Source of the DNA: Pseudomonas triticifolii
GTDB taxonomy: Bacteria > Pseudomonadota > Gammaproteobacteria > Pseudomonadales > Pseudomonadaceae
Direction of reading: 5' to 3'
DNA length: 64,000 nucleotides
NCBI RefSeq assembly: GCF_014358015.1
Contig: NZ_JACONV010000001.1
Span: 868,001-932,000 of the forward strand
Shown here piece after piece: positions 8,887 to 18,047 of this stretch (positions are counted from its first letter, which is position 1; every line of letters starts with the position of its first letter). Made by a program: the position numbers and the translations under genes. The notes under the pieces are model-generated. The model saw only the letters and a list, made by a program, of their open reading frames with translations, had not been told where the DNA came from and ran no database searches.

Positions 8887-9489
8887 TCAAAAATCGAAAA
8901 ACACCGTCTCACCGTCACCCTGCACGCGAATGTCGAACCGATAGGCCGGCTTGCCTTCCACTTCGCAGCGGCGCGCGATCAGCGTCTCGCGGCGCTGCGG
9001 TTGCTCAATCAGGTTGAGCACCGGATCAACGACATTGGCCTGCGCTTCGTCGTCGAAATATAGCCGGGTCTGCAAGTGAATATTGATGCCGCGGGCGAAC
9101 AGGGAAACGTTGATGTGCGACGCCATCGGCACACCGGCCGCGTTGCGCACAGTACCGGGTTTGATCGTTTTCAGAATCCATTGACCGTCATCGGTCGTGG
9201 CCGTACGACCGAAGCCGTTGAACAGGTTCGCTGGATCGTATTCGCTGTGATACGCCCCCTCGTGATCGGCCTGCCAGAACTCCAGGTAGGCATCGCGAAT
9301 CAGGTGGCCGTTGCCATCGAAGACGTTGCCCAGCAGAACAATGTGCTCACCCGGCGCGCCGGGTTTGGCCATTTCGTTCCAGATCTCCAGCTCGCGGGTC
9401 GGGTTGCCGGCCACGTGTGGCGCCAGGCCGATGTGCACGTAAGGGCCAGCGGTTTGCGAAGGGGTTTCCTGCAACAGTTGAACGGGCAT
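8887..9489 (-). CDS. pcaG: Protocatechuate 3,4-dioxygenase alpha subunit
   Basis: A 200-residue intradiol dioxygenase subunit, shorter than its partner PcaH as usual. The family segment LIRDAYLEFWQADHEGAY and the closing RFDIRVQGDGETVFFDF are characteristic. The alpha subunit shapes the active site but does not hold the iron. ATG 9489 follows GAGGAGG, and only 11 bases separate it from the pcaH stop, so the two are co-translated. Confidence 0.95.
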   Translation of the reverse strand: MPVQLLQETPSQTAGPYVHIGLAPHVAGNPTRELEIWNEMAKPGAPGEHIVLLGNVFDGNGHLIRDAYLEFWQADHEGAYHSEYDPANLFNGFGRTATTDDGQWILKTIKPGTVRNAAGVPMASHINVSLFARGINIHLQTRLYFDDEAQANVVDPVLNLIEQPQRRETLIARRCEVEGKPAYRFDIRVQGDGETVFFDF

Positions 9490-9500
9490 GTCGGGCCTCC

Positions 9501-10220
9501 TCAGCAGTTTTCGAAGTGGGTCTTGCGCTGGCCGCGCAGAACAATGTCAAAGCGATATGCCAGGCAATCCATCGGATTGCCCATGCCCAGATCGAGTCTG
9601 GCGATCAGGCTTTGCACCGCATCAGGGTTGGCGATGGACTTGACGATCGGGCAGATCGGAATCAGCGGATCACCTTCGAAATACAGCTGGGTGATCAGCC
9701 GGGTGGCAATCGACGGGCCGCTGATCGAGACGTGGATGTGCGCCGGACGCCAGTCATTGGGGCCGTTACGCCAAGGGTACGGGCCGGGCTTGACGGTGCG
9801 GAAGCTGTAGTTGCCTTCGCTGTCGGTGAGCGCACGCCCCACGCCGCCGAAATTGGGGTCCATGGGCGCCAGGTAGGCATCGCGCTTGTGACGATAGCGA
9901 CCGCCAGCGTTGGCCTGCCAGATCTCCACCAGCGTGTTGGCGATGGGCTTGCCGTACTGATCGCAGACTCGCCCGGCAACCAGAATGCGTTCACCGATCG
10001 GCAGTCCACCGTGGTTGAAATTGAGCAGCAGGTCGTTGTCATGCTGGCCGAACGTAAGGTGCGAAAAATCCGGGCCAGAGGCTTCGGAAACGGACTGAGG
10101 GATGCTGACCAGCGCCTGGCGCGGCGAGCGCAGGATCGAGGTCTTGTAATCAGGCGTGAGGGCTTTTGGATGCCAGTTGCGATCACGAATGACGAAGCGG
10201 CTGTTGTCCGCGACAGACAT
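9501..10220 (-). CDS. pcaH: Protocatechuate 3,4-dioxygenase beta subunit
   Basis: A 239-residue catalytic subunit that opens the ring of protocatechuate between the hydroxyls with a non-haem Fe(III). The iron ligands known for the family are visible: a tyrosine in [12 protein letters not shown], a tyrosine in [10 protein letters not shown], and two histidines in [14 protein letters not shown] 10220 has AAGGAG upstream. It is the first gene of the pcaHGKBC unit and lies downstream of the PcaQ box. Confidence 0.96.
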   Translation of the reverse strand: MSVADNSRFVIRDRNWHPKALTPDYKTSILRSPRQALVSIPQSVSEASGPDFSHLTFGQHDNDLLLNFNHGGLPIGERILVAGRVCDQYGKPIANTLVEIWQANAGGRYRHKRDAYLAPMDPNFGGVGRALTDSEGNYSFRTVKPGPYPWRNGPNDWRPAHIHVSISGPSIATRLITQLYFEGDPLIPICPIVKSIANPDAVQSLIARLDLGMGNPMDCLAYRFDIVLRGQRKTHFENC

Positions 10221-10341
10221 GGCGTTCTCCTTGTTATTGGCTTTCTTATGAGCGCGCAGGCGTTAGCACTTGCGCGACAGGCTGTGGCGAAGTGTCGCGT
10301 GCTTTACGCATCATCGAAAACTGAAATAACGCCCTTCATCC

Positions 10342-10357
10342 ATAACCAAATGGTTAT
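10342..10357 (-). promoter_or_regulatory. PcaQ-type operator upstream of pcaH
   Basis: ATAACC-AAAT-GGTTAT is a perfect 6-4-6 inverted repeat. It matches the ATAACC-N4-GGTTAA element I recall for PcaQ in rhizobia. It sits 122 bases before the pcaH start and overlaps the stop codon of pcaQ (10354-10356). Confidence 0.75.
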
Positions 10358-11283
10358 GCATAGCGCCCGTTGCGATAAGCCTCGCCGACGACCCTCAATT
10401 CATCCACGCACCATTGCGCCGCGCGGGTCAGGGGCAAGGCCGGGTTACTGCACAGCCCCACCGAACCGCCAGGCTCGCGGATGCCCATGTCCAGCTCGAC
10501 CAGCGTACCGCTTTGCAATTCCTGCAACACCGCGTCCAGCGGTGCAATCCAGATCGCATTGCTGCACTGGACATAGCGACGACTCAGCGTCAGTGACAGG
10601 GTTTCCAGCCGCTGGCGTGGAGGCTGAATGCCGCACTGCACGAACAGGCTGTCGGCAAACTTGCGAATGGTGGTGCCGGCCAGCGGCAATACCAGCGGGA
10701 AATGCTCCAGGCTCTCGCGCTGGAGAGGCGCAGCGAGCAGCGGGTGATCGGTGCGCACCACAAGCGTCATCGATTCGTTGTACAGGTGCTCGAACGTCAG
10801 CCCCTGAATCTGCGGGCTGTCAGTCATTCGGCCAACCACCAGATCCAGCTCCCCGACCCGCAATTGTGACAACAGATAAGCGCTGGGACCGGTCATCACG
10901 CTGACGATCAACGCCGGATGCTGTGCGTGCAACCGGGCGACGACTTCGGGCACCAACAGACTTTCGGCCGTCGAGAGTACGCCCAGACGCGCCGTCACCG
11001 TCTCATGCTCACCGGAGCGCAGGCTGTTCACGCCTTCGCGCAAGGCCTGAACGCTGGGCCCGGCAAAGCGCATGAACGCCACGCCAGCCTCAGTCAGCGC
11101 CGCGCCACTTTTGCTGCGCACAAAAAGCGTGGTGGCCAGCAGGGTTTCCAGCTCTTTGAGGGTTTTGGACAGCGCGGGCTGGCTGATCGACAACACATCG
11201 CAGGCCCGAGCCAGACTGCCCTGGCGCGCCACTTCAAGAAAGCACACCAGATGGCGAAACTTGATTCGGGTATCGATATTCAC
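10354..11283 (-). CDS. pcaQ: LysR-family regulator PcaQ
   Basis: A 309-residue LysR regulator. The N-terminal helix-turn-helix reads FLEVARQGSLARACDVLSIS, then QPALSKTLKELE, followed by a periplasmic-binding-like effector domain (LIVSVMTGPSAYLL, GELDLVVGRM). PcaQ proteins activate pca operons in response to beta-carboxymuconate or its lactone. Here the gene reads in the same direction as pcaHG and ends 133 bases before it, with a PcaQ box in the gap. This layout differs from the divergent arrangement in Agrobacterium. Confidence 0.88.
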   Translation of the reverse strand: MNIDTRIKFRHLVCFLEVARQGSLARACDVLSISQPALSKTLKELETLLATTLFVRSKSGAALTEAGVAFMRFAGPSVQALREGVNSLRSGEHETVTARLGVLSTAESLLVPEVVARLHAQHPALIVSVMTGPSAYLLSQLRVGELDLVVGRMTDSPQIQGLTFEHLYNESMTLVVRTDHPLLAAPLQRESLEHFPLVLPLAGTTIRKFADSLFVQCGIQPPRQRLETLSLTLSRRYVQCSNAIWIAPLDAVLQELQSGTLVELDMGIREPGGSVGLCSNPALPLTRAAQWCVDELRVVGEAYRNGRYA

Positions 11284-11319
11284 TGCGTGTCTTGCCTTGA
11301 GGATGAAAAGAAGAGCCGG

Positions 11320-11562
11320 TCAGTTGCTCAGAAAGGACGCCACCTGGGGCGCATCGAAAGGCCAGTCCAGTTCCTCGCCGGTGTCGACACGGCGCAACAC
11401 AGGAATGCGCAACTCGTAACGTTCGAACTGCCACTCATCCTCGCAGATGTCGCGCCGCTCAACCAGCAAACCGCACTCGTCAACGAACGGCAGCAACACC
11501 GCTTCGGCGATTTCACACAAGTGGCAGTTCAGTGTGCCGAACAGTTGGCACTCAGGCAGCAT
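11320..11562 (-). CDS. Glutaredoxin-like protein (DUF836 type)
   Basis: An 80-residue thioredoxin-fold protein with an N-terminal CHLC motif (FGTLNCHLCEIAEAVL) and a cis-proline region RIPVLRR. Similar short proteins belong to the glutaredoxin-like DUF836 family. The partner or substrate is unknown. It ends 36 bases before the pcaQ start, reading the same way, so it may be co-transcribed with pcaQ, but no functional link to aromatics is evident. Confidence 0.8.
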   Translation of the reverse strand: MLPECQLFGTLNCHLCEIAEAVLLPFVDECGLLVERRDICEDEWQFERYELRIPVLRRVDTGEELDWPFDAPQVASFLSN

Positions 11563-11655
11563 AGAGCGACCTCCTGTACAAACGCGTAAGGAAACTGCCC
11601 CCTATTCTAGGCCCGCCCCGACCGAACGTCGAGGCGACAGACTGCCGGAGCGCGT

Positions 11656-12276
11656 CTACAACGGCTCGGCCGGAGCACGCCAGTCGGGCTGTTTAAAGGC
11701 GCGCTCGGAACCTGAAATCTTTACTGAAATTCGGTCCAGCAGTCGTTCGGCGTTGTACTTGGTCGTGGTGCTGCTGATGGCGATGAACAACAGGCCCACG
11801 ACCACGGCCGAAGACGGGATTCTTCTGGGAGCATGCCCCTCAAGGCCCAGCAGAAATGCGCCAGCGGCCAGCGAGCCTACCAATGCTCCAGCGATTGCCT
11901 CGGCCAGTGGATGAATGAACGGTGCGACGCAAAACGCACTGTAGAGCCAGCCCAACGTCAACCCAAGCGTCGCACCCGCCCAGCGCAGCCGATGATTGAG
12001 CTGACGTGCCAGCAGGCTCAAGCTGACGGTGAGAATCAGACAGGTGTTCATGGCATGGCCGCTGAGCACGTAGATGCCCAGGCTTTCGATGGCCATGCCC
12101 CAGCCCTTGAACAGCACCTTGCTGAGCACGACTGTCGAATAAGCGAAGAAAATCGTCGCGCCCCACAGCAGCGCCGAGCGCTTCGACCGAGCGGTCCATA
12201 GCCATGCGCCGATCACCAGCGCGGCGGGCAGCATGACCGTGATTCCGCCATACGGTGTGATCAGGTGTGGACCCAT
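11656..12276 (-). CDS. PAP2-superfamily membrane phosphatase
   Basis: A 206-residue integral membrane protein. ATG 12276 has an ideal AAGGAGG six bases upstream. The central YVLSGHAMNTCLI corresponds to the PSGH-like motif and HPLAEAIAGALVGS to the terminal histidine motif of PAP2 phosphatases (lipid phosphates, undecaprenyl pyrophosphate). The canonical arginine of the SRxxxxxH motif is not obvious, so activity is uncertain. Several hydrophobic helices surround the motifs. Its neighbour is an unrelated membrane acyltransferase in the same orientation. Confidence 0.7.
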   Translation of the reverse strand: MGPHLITPYGGITVMLPAALVIGAWLWTARSKRSALLWGATIFFAYSTVVLSKVLFKGWGMAIESLGIYVLSGHAMNTCLILTVSLSLLARQLNHRLRWAGATLGLTLGWLYSAFCVAPFIHPLAEAIAGALVGSLAAGAFLLGLEGHAPRRIPSSAVVVGLLFIAISSTTTKYNAERLLDRISVKISGSERAFKQPDWRAPAEPL

Positions 12277-12352
12277 ACGCAGCCTCCTTGATGTACGTGT
12301 CTCAACGACGCATAACAGCAGAAGACCTGTGCCTGACGCCACGCAAAGTTTT

Positions 12353-13438
12353 CTATGCACCCGCTCTGACAGCGTCAGCTTTAAAGCGCCGTTTACCGAA
12401 CGCGTTGGCACGCTCCAGTACCGGTTTCTCGAAACAACGATAGCCCACCCAGCCGTAGCACACCGTCGCCGACAGCATGAGCAAGGCGAAGAACAGGTTA
12501 TCCAGATAGCTCTCGGGCCATGCGCCGACCAGACTCCAGACACGCCCGATCACTCCGATGACCAGCACGTGGGACAGATAGACCGTGTAAGACATGTCAC
12601 CGACGGCCACTAGCGGCGCGGGGACGGTTATCTTCCTGCGCCGCTCTAGAAGGGCCAGCGTCAACACCAACACACCAAAGGTGCTACCCACCGTCAGCAT
12701 GCGCAACACACCCTGACTGTCGTAAAGCCGATAAGTCGCAATCAGCGGAACGCCGACCAGCAAGGCTGCGAACAACAACGCCCACGTTGCAGACGTCGGC
12801 ACGCGTTCGCTGTGCCGACCATAAAAGAACAACGCCAGCGCGACGCCGATAATGAACTCCAGGGAATAAGGATGCAGGATGATCTTTAACGCCGGGGCAT
12901 AGTCCTGCCAGTCCTGCACGAGATTGAACGTCACGATAAGCAACGCCCATGCTCCCATCAGCCAGGGCAGATAACGTTCCTTGAACAGCAGCAACCCGCA
13001 AAACACCAGGTAGAACCACAGCTCGAACAGCAGCGACCAGGCCACCATCACCAGCAGCACCTTGTCGTTGGGCAGCAGCAGGAATGACATCAGCAGGTTG
13101 GATGAACCATGGCCGCTGTTGACCATGCCTGGCTGCACCAGATAAATCCCAAGGGTGATGAAAAAGTACAGCCAATAGGTCGGGTAGATCCGCGACACCC
13201 GGTTGAACAGAAAGCGCCGGGCCTCGACGCCGCTCTGAAACCGCCCGCGACTGACAATCACCATCACGAACCCACTGATGACGAAAAACAGGTCCACCCC
13301 GAGCTGAAAGAAATCCAGCGAGGACGGCAACAGGATGTCGCCACCGGAGAATCGCGCCTCGATCGGCATTATGTGAAACAGCACCACACCCAGAACGGCC
13401 AGGCCCCTCAATCCTTGCAGCGAGTACAACCGCTCCAT
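12353..13438 (-). CDS. Membrane acyltransferase (Acyltransferase_3 family)
   Basis: A 361-residue protein with about ten membrane helices. It opens with MERLYSLQGLRGLAVLGVVL and a histidine in VLFHIMPIE, then GVDLFFVISGFVM, both hallmarks of the OafA/ExoZ/NolL acyltransferase family. These enzymes add acetyl or other acyl groups to O-antigen, exopolysaccharide or Nod-factor sugars. I chose ATG 13438 (GGAG six bases upstream) over an upstream TTG. No polysaccharide genes are adjacent, so its substrate is unknown. Confidence 0.85.
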   Translation of the reverse strand: MERLYSLQGLRGLAVLGVVLFHIMPIEARFSGGDILLPSSLDFFQLGVDLFFVISGFVMVIVSRGRFQSGVEARRFLFNRVSRIYPTYWLYFFITLGIYLVQPGMVNSGHGSSNLLMSFLLLPNDKVLLVMVAWSLLFELWFYLVFCGLLLFKERYLPWLMGAWALLIVTFNLVQDWQDYAPALKIILHPYSLEFIIGVALALFFYGRHSERVPTSATWALLFAALLVGVPLIATYRLYDSQGVLRMLTVGSTFGVLVLTLALLERRRKITVPAPLVAVGDMSYTVYLSHVLVIGVIGRVWSLVGAWPESYLDNLFFALLMLSATVCYGWVGYRCFEKPVLERANAFGKRRFKADAVRAGA

Positions 13439-13961
13439 GCCCCTCTCCAATCACTGACCGACGCGGCGTCGGTACTTCCAGAATTGCCTTGTGCGGGCAC
13501 GGCGTACTGCTCAAGCGAACCGAGGCTCGTCAAACACCACTTTGCCCGTTGAAGAACCGCTGTTTTCTGTCGCAGCGAGTTTGCTCGCGAACGCGTCAGG
13601 TTACTCACAGATTCGTGCCTGATCGACCGCCTCACCGGTCAGCCACCTGCCGCACTCCGGTGTCGGCTGCGAGGCAGCGCGGTGTAATCCTGCCCATGCA
13701 CAACGAGCATAGCCAACCGCAGCGATTATGAAACTGCTAAACCATCACCCGGGTTTTTTCTCGAGTCATGCGCTTATGGAGTAAGGTTGCGCAGCTGCAA
13801 TCGCAAGGATGCGCCGATCTGGCGCAAAGGCGTCTGCATCGCGCACCAGCGCAAGGCGAAATGCTCATCGGCAGCTGACTTGATAAGGTGCCGTAATTGA
13901 AATGAACCTTCGCCAATTCCCTGTACTCGAACCATCCATACGCCACCAAACGGAGAACACC
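13439..13961. other. Intergenic region, acyltransferase to YqjD-type operon
   Basis: A 523-base gap between divergent genes. It contains a REP-like palindrome (13572-13595), a small hairpin GCGCC/GGCGC at 13811-13825, and the presumed promoter of the downstream envelope operon. I see no convincing gene in it. Confidence 0.5.
13572..13595. repeat. Single REP-like palindrome
   Basis: GCGAGTTTGCTCGCGAACGCG resembles the CGCGAGCAAGCTCGC-type repetitive extragenic palindrome common in fluorescent pseudomonads. It is a single copy here, without a partner in inverted orientation. Confidence 0.45.
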
Positions 13962-14276
13962 ATGCCTCGCCAAACCGCACACAATGCTCAGGAAATCCTG
14001 ATGGCAGACTTCCAGGTCCTGGTCGCTGACACCGAGAAACTGCTGGCGCACACCGCGACCCTCGCAGGCGATCAGGCAGATGAATTGCGTGCCCAGATCC
14101 AGGAAAGCCTGCTGCGCGCCAAAGAGACCATCAAGCAGACTGAAGACTCACTGCGCCAACGCGGTGAAGCTGCAATTATCGCCACCGAAGAGTATGTACA
14201 GACCAACCCCTGGCAGTCGGTCGGCCTTGCCGCCGGTGCCGGTTTCCTGATCGGCCTGCTGGCCTCAAGGCGTTAA
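13962..14276 (+). CDS. YqjD/ElaB-family (DUF883) membrane-anchored protein
   Basis: A 104-residue protein with a long amphipathic, coiled-coil-like N-terminal region (residues ~10-75, LVADTEKLLAHTATLAGDQ), then NPWQSVGLAAGAGFLIGLLASRR, a glycine-rich C-terminal membrane anchor. This is the DUF883 layout of E. coli YqjD, ElaB and YgaM, which tether ribosomes to the inner membrane in stationary phase. ATG 13962 has GGAG upstream. It is the first gene of a three-gene operon. Confidence 0.85.
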   Translation: MPRQTAHNAQEILMADFQVLVADTEKLLAHTATLAGDQADELRAQIQESLLRAKETIKQTEDSLRQRGEAAIIATEEYVQTNPWQSVGLAAGAGFLIGLLASRR

Positions 14277-14280
14277 GACC

Positions 14281-14673
14281 ATGACTTTGGGAACGGAATC
14301 AGGTCCGCCCAACGCGGACCAAGGCTCTTCACCGCGGCGCCTGGGTGCCGCTTTCCTGGGCTTGCTGCACAGCCATGTCGAGTTGTTCGGCATCGAGTTG
14401 CAGGAGCAGAAAGCACGCACTGTCAGTCTGCTGTTGTTTGCAGGACTGGCGCTGGTGTTCGGTCTGTTGCTGCTGACCGGGCTTTCGGCGCTGCTGCTGA
14501 TCGTGTTGTGGGATAGCTACCGGCTGGCCGGCATTGTCGGTCTGTGTACGTTCTACTTTCTGGCCGCAGTGTTTTGCGGACTTCGATTGAAAGCGGCGAT
14601 TTTCGACGAGTCCTCACCGTTCCACGCGACCCTTGAAGAACTGGCCAATGACCGCGAGCGACTGCTGCCATGA
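14281..14673 (+). CDS. YqjE-like phage-holin-family membrane protein
   Basis: A 130-residue protein with two central membrane helices (SLLLFAGLALVFGLLLL and IVGLCTFYFLAAVFCGLRL) and polar ends, matching the DUF1469/holin-X family that follows yqjD in many Proteobacteria. It starts four bases after the previous stop. A holin role in lysis is not implied; the family is mostly chromosomal and uncharacterised. Confidence 0.8.
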   Translation: MTLGTESGPPNADQGSSPRRLGAAFLGLLHSHVELFGIELQEQKARTVSLLLFAGLALVFGLLLLTGLSALLLIVLWDSYRLAGIVGLCTFYFLAAVFCGLRLKAAIFDESSPFHATLEELANDRERLLP

Positions 14674-15011
14674 GCGAACCCAAATCACATCAGGGCAACA
14701 CCCGCCGCGAGCTGCGTAAGGCGCTGATCCGGCTGCGCATGGAAATGCACCGCCAGGAAATACGCCACGAATCCACCACGCTGATGCAGCCCCTGCAACG
14801 TTTCAGGGGTTTGAGAAATGACTGGAAAAGCGCACTGGGCATCCGCCACGCGCCACTGTGGGGAGTGGGTTCGGTCGCGCTGCTGGGCTTCCTGAGCGGC
14901 AAGCGGGTCAAGACCGGGCGTACCACCTTTCTCGGCAAGCTGCTCAAACTGGGCATTACCCTGACGCCGCTGATCAAAATAGCCCTGCAAAATCGCGCCC
15001 GCAAACGCTAA
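14670..15011 (+). CDS. Hypothetical protein, third gene of the yqjDE-like operon
   Basis: A 113-residue basic protein that overlaps the previous gene by four bases (ATGA). The N-terminal half is rich in Arg, Glu and His and predicted helical; HAPLWGVGSVALLGFLSG is a short hydrophobic stretch around residues 60-77. It occupies the place of yqjK in enterobacteria, but I do not recognise a conserved domain. Its function is unknown and probably related to the envelope. Confidence 0.75.
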   Translation: MSEPKSHQGNTRRELRKALIRLRMEMHRQEIRHESTTLMQPLQRFRGLRNDWKSALGIRHAPLWGVGSVALLGFLSGKRVKTGRTTFLGKLLKLGITLTPLIKIALQNRARKR

Positions 15012-15055
15012 TTCCTCCTGTTGGCTGCATTCTTGCTAACTCCTGCCGTATGAAA

Positions 15056-15089
15056 CCAGGCCCGCTGCGGATCACCGCAGCGGGCCTGG
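15056..15089 (+). terminator. Stem-loop after the yqjDE-like operon
   Basis: CCAGGCCCGCTGCGG and CCGCAGCGGGCCTGG form a perfect 15-bp stem with an ATCA loop. There is no long T run after it (TTCGTAT), so termination may be partial. Confidence 0.65.
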
Positions 15090-15141
15090 TTCGTATATCG
15101 CTATCCCTCAACCACCTTCACCCCTCACTAAGGAAAGCCAC

Positions 15142-16305
15142 GTGATTTCAGGGCAACCTCTTGCCTGCTTTCAGCCGTTCATAGACACCGCCACCGGCCG
15201 CATAGCGGGCGTAGAAGCCCTTGGGCGCTTGCGCGACAGCGCAGGGCAGCTGCAATCGGTCGGGCCGCTGTTCAACGACCCACACACCTCTGCCGTAGCA
15301 CTGCGACGCCTCGACCGCCTGATTCGCGACCATGCGCTGAGCCGTCTGCATGAAGCCCCGCGCGACTGGTTCCTGAGCCTGAACATATCGCCTCGCTGGA
15401 TCAGCCGATTGCGGCCGGGCCAGGCATTGCCGAGCCTTGCGCAACTGGCGCAGCACGGGGTTCCCGCCGAGCGGGTGGTGTTTGAGATCACCGAGCTGGG
15501 CGGCGACATCCATCGCTTGAGCGAAGTGGTTGCTCGTTATAGAGAAGCCGGCGCACGTATCGCGATCGACGACTTCGGTGCCGGGTACTCGCAACTGGAC
15601 AGGGTTCTGGCGCTGCAACCGGACATTCTCAAACTCGACATGCGCCTGTTTCAGGCCGCGGCTAAAGGCGGCCCAAGCAGCGATGTGGTCAAGGCACTGG
15701 CGTTGATGGCCGAGAAAACCGGCTGTTGGATCATCGCTGAGGGTGTGGAGACCGAGGCCGAACTGCATTTCGCACTGGAATGCGGTGCGCGCTATGTTCA
15801 GGGTTATCTGTTCGCCAGAGGCGAGCTGGCGTTTTTTGCCGCTGACGCCTTTGTCGCCCGATTCGCCGAGCTGCGCGATCGTTACGTGCTGCACAAAGTC
15901 GCAGAGCGTGCACGCCTGATGAGCCTGCGCCAGAGCCTGGCAACCTTGATGGACAGCCTGCAGCGCTGGGCGCAGACGCAGGCACCGATCAGCGCCCTGC
16001 CGCAACTGCACGACTATCCCTGGCTGCTGCGTTTCTATCAGTGTGATCGGCATGGCACGCAATTGACCCCCAACCTGGAATGGCGCAACGATGCCTGGCA
16101 CGCCGACGCCCGGTACCTGGGACACAATTGGTCGTGGCGTCCCTACTTCTATCACCTGCTTGCCGAGGGCTGGCACGAACGTCGGCTGACCCTGTCCAAC
16201 ACCTACCGCGACGCGACCAGCAACCAGTACTGCCTGACAGCAGGCCAGTTCTTTGACGACGGCAATCGCCTGCTTCTGATCGATATCGACGCCGCCGGGA
16301 TGTGA
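15142..16305 (+). CDS. EAL-domain cyclic-di-GMP phosphodiesterase with YkuI-like C-terminus
   Basis: A 387-residue soluble protein starting at GTG 15142 (AAGGAAA upstream). The EAL domain fills residues ~5-245. All expected catalytic and metal positions are visible: EALGRL (E25), SLNIS, FEITE, DDFGAGYS, LKLD, AEGVE and QGYLF, so hydrolysis of c-di-GMP is likely. The remaining ~140 residues (YPWLLRFYQCD, NWSWRPYFYHLL, DIDAAGM) resemble the PAS-like C-terminal domain of B. subtilis YkuI. No GGDEF partner or sensor is attached. Confidence 0.88.
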   Translation: MISGQPLACFQPFIDTATGRIAGVEALGRLRDSAGQLQSVGPLFNDPHTSAVALRRLDRLIRDHALSRLHEAPRDWFLSLNISPRWISRLRPGQALPSLAQLAQHGVPAERVVFEITELGGDIHRLSEVVARYREAGARIAIDDFGAGYSQLDRVLALQPDILKLDMRLFQAAAKGGPSSDVVKALALMAEKTGCWIIAEGVETEAELHFALECGARYVQGYLFARGELAFFAADAFVARFAELRDRYVLHKVAERARLMSLRQSLATLMDSLQRWAQTQAPISALPQLHDYPWLLRFYQCDRHGTQLTPNLEWRNDAWHADARYLGHNWSWRPYFYHLLAEGWHERRLTLSNTYRDATSNQYCLTAGQFFDDGNRLLLIDIDAAGM

Positions 16306-16368
16306 AGGCCTTGCGGCGCGAGCGTCGAACCGGGAAGCTAGCCCCATACGACTGACGGAGTGAACGCC

Positions 16369-17700
16369 TTGGATTGGCAAACCCTGCTTAACCGCGAACG
16401 ACTCGGCAAGACCCTGCACAGCCCTGAAGAGCTGGGACGCAGTCCTTTCCACAAGGACCATGACCGCATCATCTTTTCGGGTGCCTTCCGCCGTCTGGGA
16501 CGCAAGACCCAGGTTCATCCTGTCACCAGCAACGACCATATCCATACGCGCCTGACCCACTCGCTGGAAGTCAGTTGCGTCGGGCGCTCGCTGGGTATGC
16601 GGGTCGGTGAAACCCTGCGCAGCGCCCTGCCCGACTGGTGCGACCCCAGCGATCTGGGCATGGTGATTCAGTCGGCGTGCCTGGCGCATGACATCGGTAA
16701 CCCGCCGTTTGGCCATTCGGGCGAAGACGCCATTCGCAACTGGTTCAATCACGCGGCCGGACGCGGCTGGCTGGATGCAATGAGCGAAGTCGAACGTAAC
16801 GACTTCCTGAATTTCGAAGGCAACGCCCAAGGCTTTCGCGTGTTGACGCAACTGGAATACCACCAGTTCGACGGCGGCACCCGCCTGACCTATGCGACGC
16901 TGGGCACTTACCTGAAATACCCGTGGACAGCCCGCCACGCGGACTCGCTGGGCTACAAGAAACACAAATTCGGTTGCTATCAAAGCGAGCTGCCGATCCT
17001 GGAGCAGATCGCAGCCAAACTTGGCCTGCCGCAGCTTGAGGAACAACGCTGGGCGCGGCATCCGCTGGTATACCTGATGGAGGCAGCCGACGACATCTGC
17101 TACGCCCTCATCGACCTTGAAGACGGTCTGGAGATGGACCTACTGGATTACGCAGAAGTCGAATCCCTGCTGCTCGGCCTGGTGGGCGATGACCTGCCGG
17201 AGACCTATCGACAGCTCGGTCCCGAGGGTTCGCGGCGACGTAAACTGGCCATCCTGCGTGGCAAGGCCATCGAGCACCTGACCGATGCGGCCGCCAGCGC
17301 CTTCGTCGAGCAACAGGACGCCCTGCTCGCAGGCACGCTGCATGGCGATCTGGTGGAACACATGCACGGTCCGGCAAAACGTTGCGTGCTGGACGCCAAG
17401 GACATGGCGCGCAAAAAGATTTTCCAGGACAAGCGCAAGACCCTGCATGAGATCGGCGCGTACACCACGCTGGAAATCCTGCTCAACGCCTTTTGCGGTG
17501 CGGCGGTGGAGCAGTACGGTGGACGCACACCGTCTTTCAAGCATCGACGCATTCTCGACCTGCTGGGCAGCAGTGCGCCCGATCCCAAAGCCTCCTTGCA
17601 CGCATCGTTCCTGCGCATGATCGATTTCATCGCTGGCATGACCGACAGTTATGCCACAGAGATGGCCCGGGAAATGACCGGCCGCTCAGGGCAAATCTGA
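16369..17700 (+). CDS. dgt: dGTP triphosphohydrolase-like protein
   Basis: A 443-residue HD-superfamily enzyme that splits dGTP (or other dNTPs) into nucleoside and triphosphate. Metal-binding residues are visible in [14 protein letters not shown] and [16 protein letters not shown]. The start is uncertain: GTG 16360 directly abuts the GGAG, whereas TTG 16369 ([14 protein letters not shown]) has the GGAG eight bases upstream and gives the usual length, so I prefer it. The family controls dNTP pools and replication fidelity. Confidence 0.88.
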   Translation: MDWQTLLNRERLGKTLHSPEELGRSPFHKDHDRIIFSGAFRRLGRKTQVHPVTSNDHIHTRLTHSLEVSCVGRSLGMRVGETLRSALPDWCDPSDLGMVIQSACLAHDIGNPPFGHSGEDAIRNWFNHAAGRGWLDAMSEVERNDFLNFEGNAQGFRVLTQLEYHQFDGGTRLTYATLGTYLKYPWTARHADSLGYKKHKFGCYQSELPILEQIAAKLGLPQLEEQRWARHPLVYLMEAADDICYALIDLEDGLEMDLLDYAEVESLLLGLVGDDLPETYRQLGPEGSRRRKLAILRGKAIEHLTDAAASAFVEQQDALLAGTLHGDLVEHMHGPAKRCVLDAKDMARKKIFQDKRKTLHEIGAYTTLEILLNAFCGAAVEQYGGRTPSFKHRRILDLLGSSAPDPKASLHASFLRMIDFIAGMTDSYATEMAREMTGRSGQI

Positions 17701-17779
17701 GCGCAGCACACTGTGTGTGCTCAGGCATTAGATGGAGGGCACGGCATCAAGGACAGGCAAGAAGTGCTCATTTGAACCC

Positions 17780-17809
17780 TTGGGGTCGCTCGCGGCCCCA
17801 ACGGTTTTT
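17780..17809 (+). terminator. Probable terminator of dgt
   Basis: TTGGGG pairs with CCCCAA around a GC-rich loop, followed three bases later by TTTTT. It lies 80 bases after the dgt stop. Confidence 0.6.
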
Positions 17810-17870
17810 CTTCGGCTTTTAACTCATCTTGCCTTCGCTCACGACAGGCCTTACAAGCTGTTAGGGTGAG

Positions 17871-17898
17871 TCCTACATGCTTATAGGACGAATCCTAT
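17871..17898 (+). promoter_or_regulatory. BvgA/EvgA-like repeats upstream of the receiver gene
   Basis: Three TCCTA/TAGGA elements lie in a row: TCCTA at 17871, TAGGA at 17884 and TCCTA at 17893. The last two form a perfect ATAGGA-CGAA-TCCTAT inverted repeat. The two TCCTA copies are 22 bases apart, two helical turns. A related repeat lies upstream of the LuxR-type regulator gene. Confidence 0.5.
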
Positions 17899-18047
17899 CG
17901 CAGCCTTTCCGGCTACCCCCCAATAATCCCGCCACTTCAATGGCCGAACCGGTGAGGTGCCCAACTGTCTGCGCCACTGGAGGCCGCAGGCAGGTATCGC
18001 CCCGGCTCGCTTCTTCCCTGCTTCGTCAGCACTCAGCCGGAAAACTC

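Noticed and set aside
15148..17061. 637-codon open frame on the minus strand
   Set aside because: It lies antisense to the EAL and dgt genes, both with clear motifs; long antisense frames are common in high-GC DNA with strong third-position bias. The product shows no domain.
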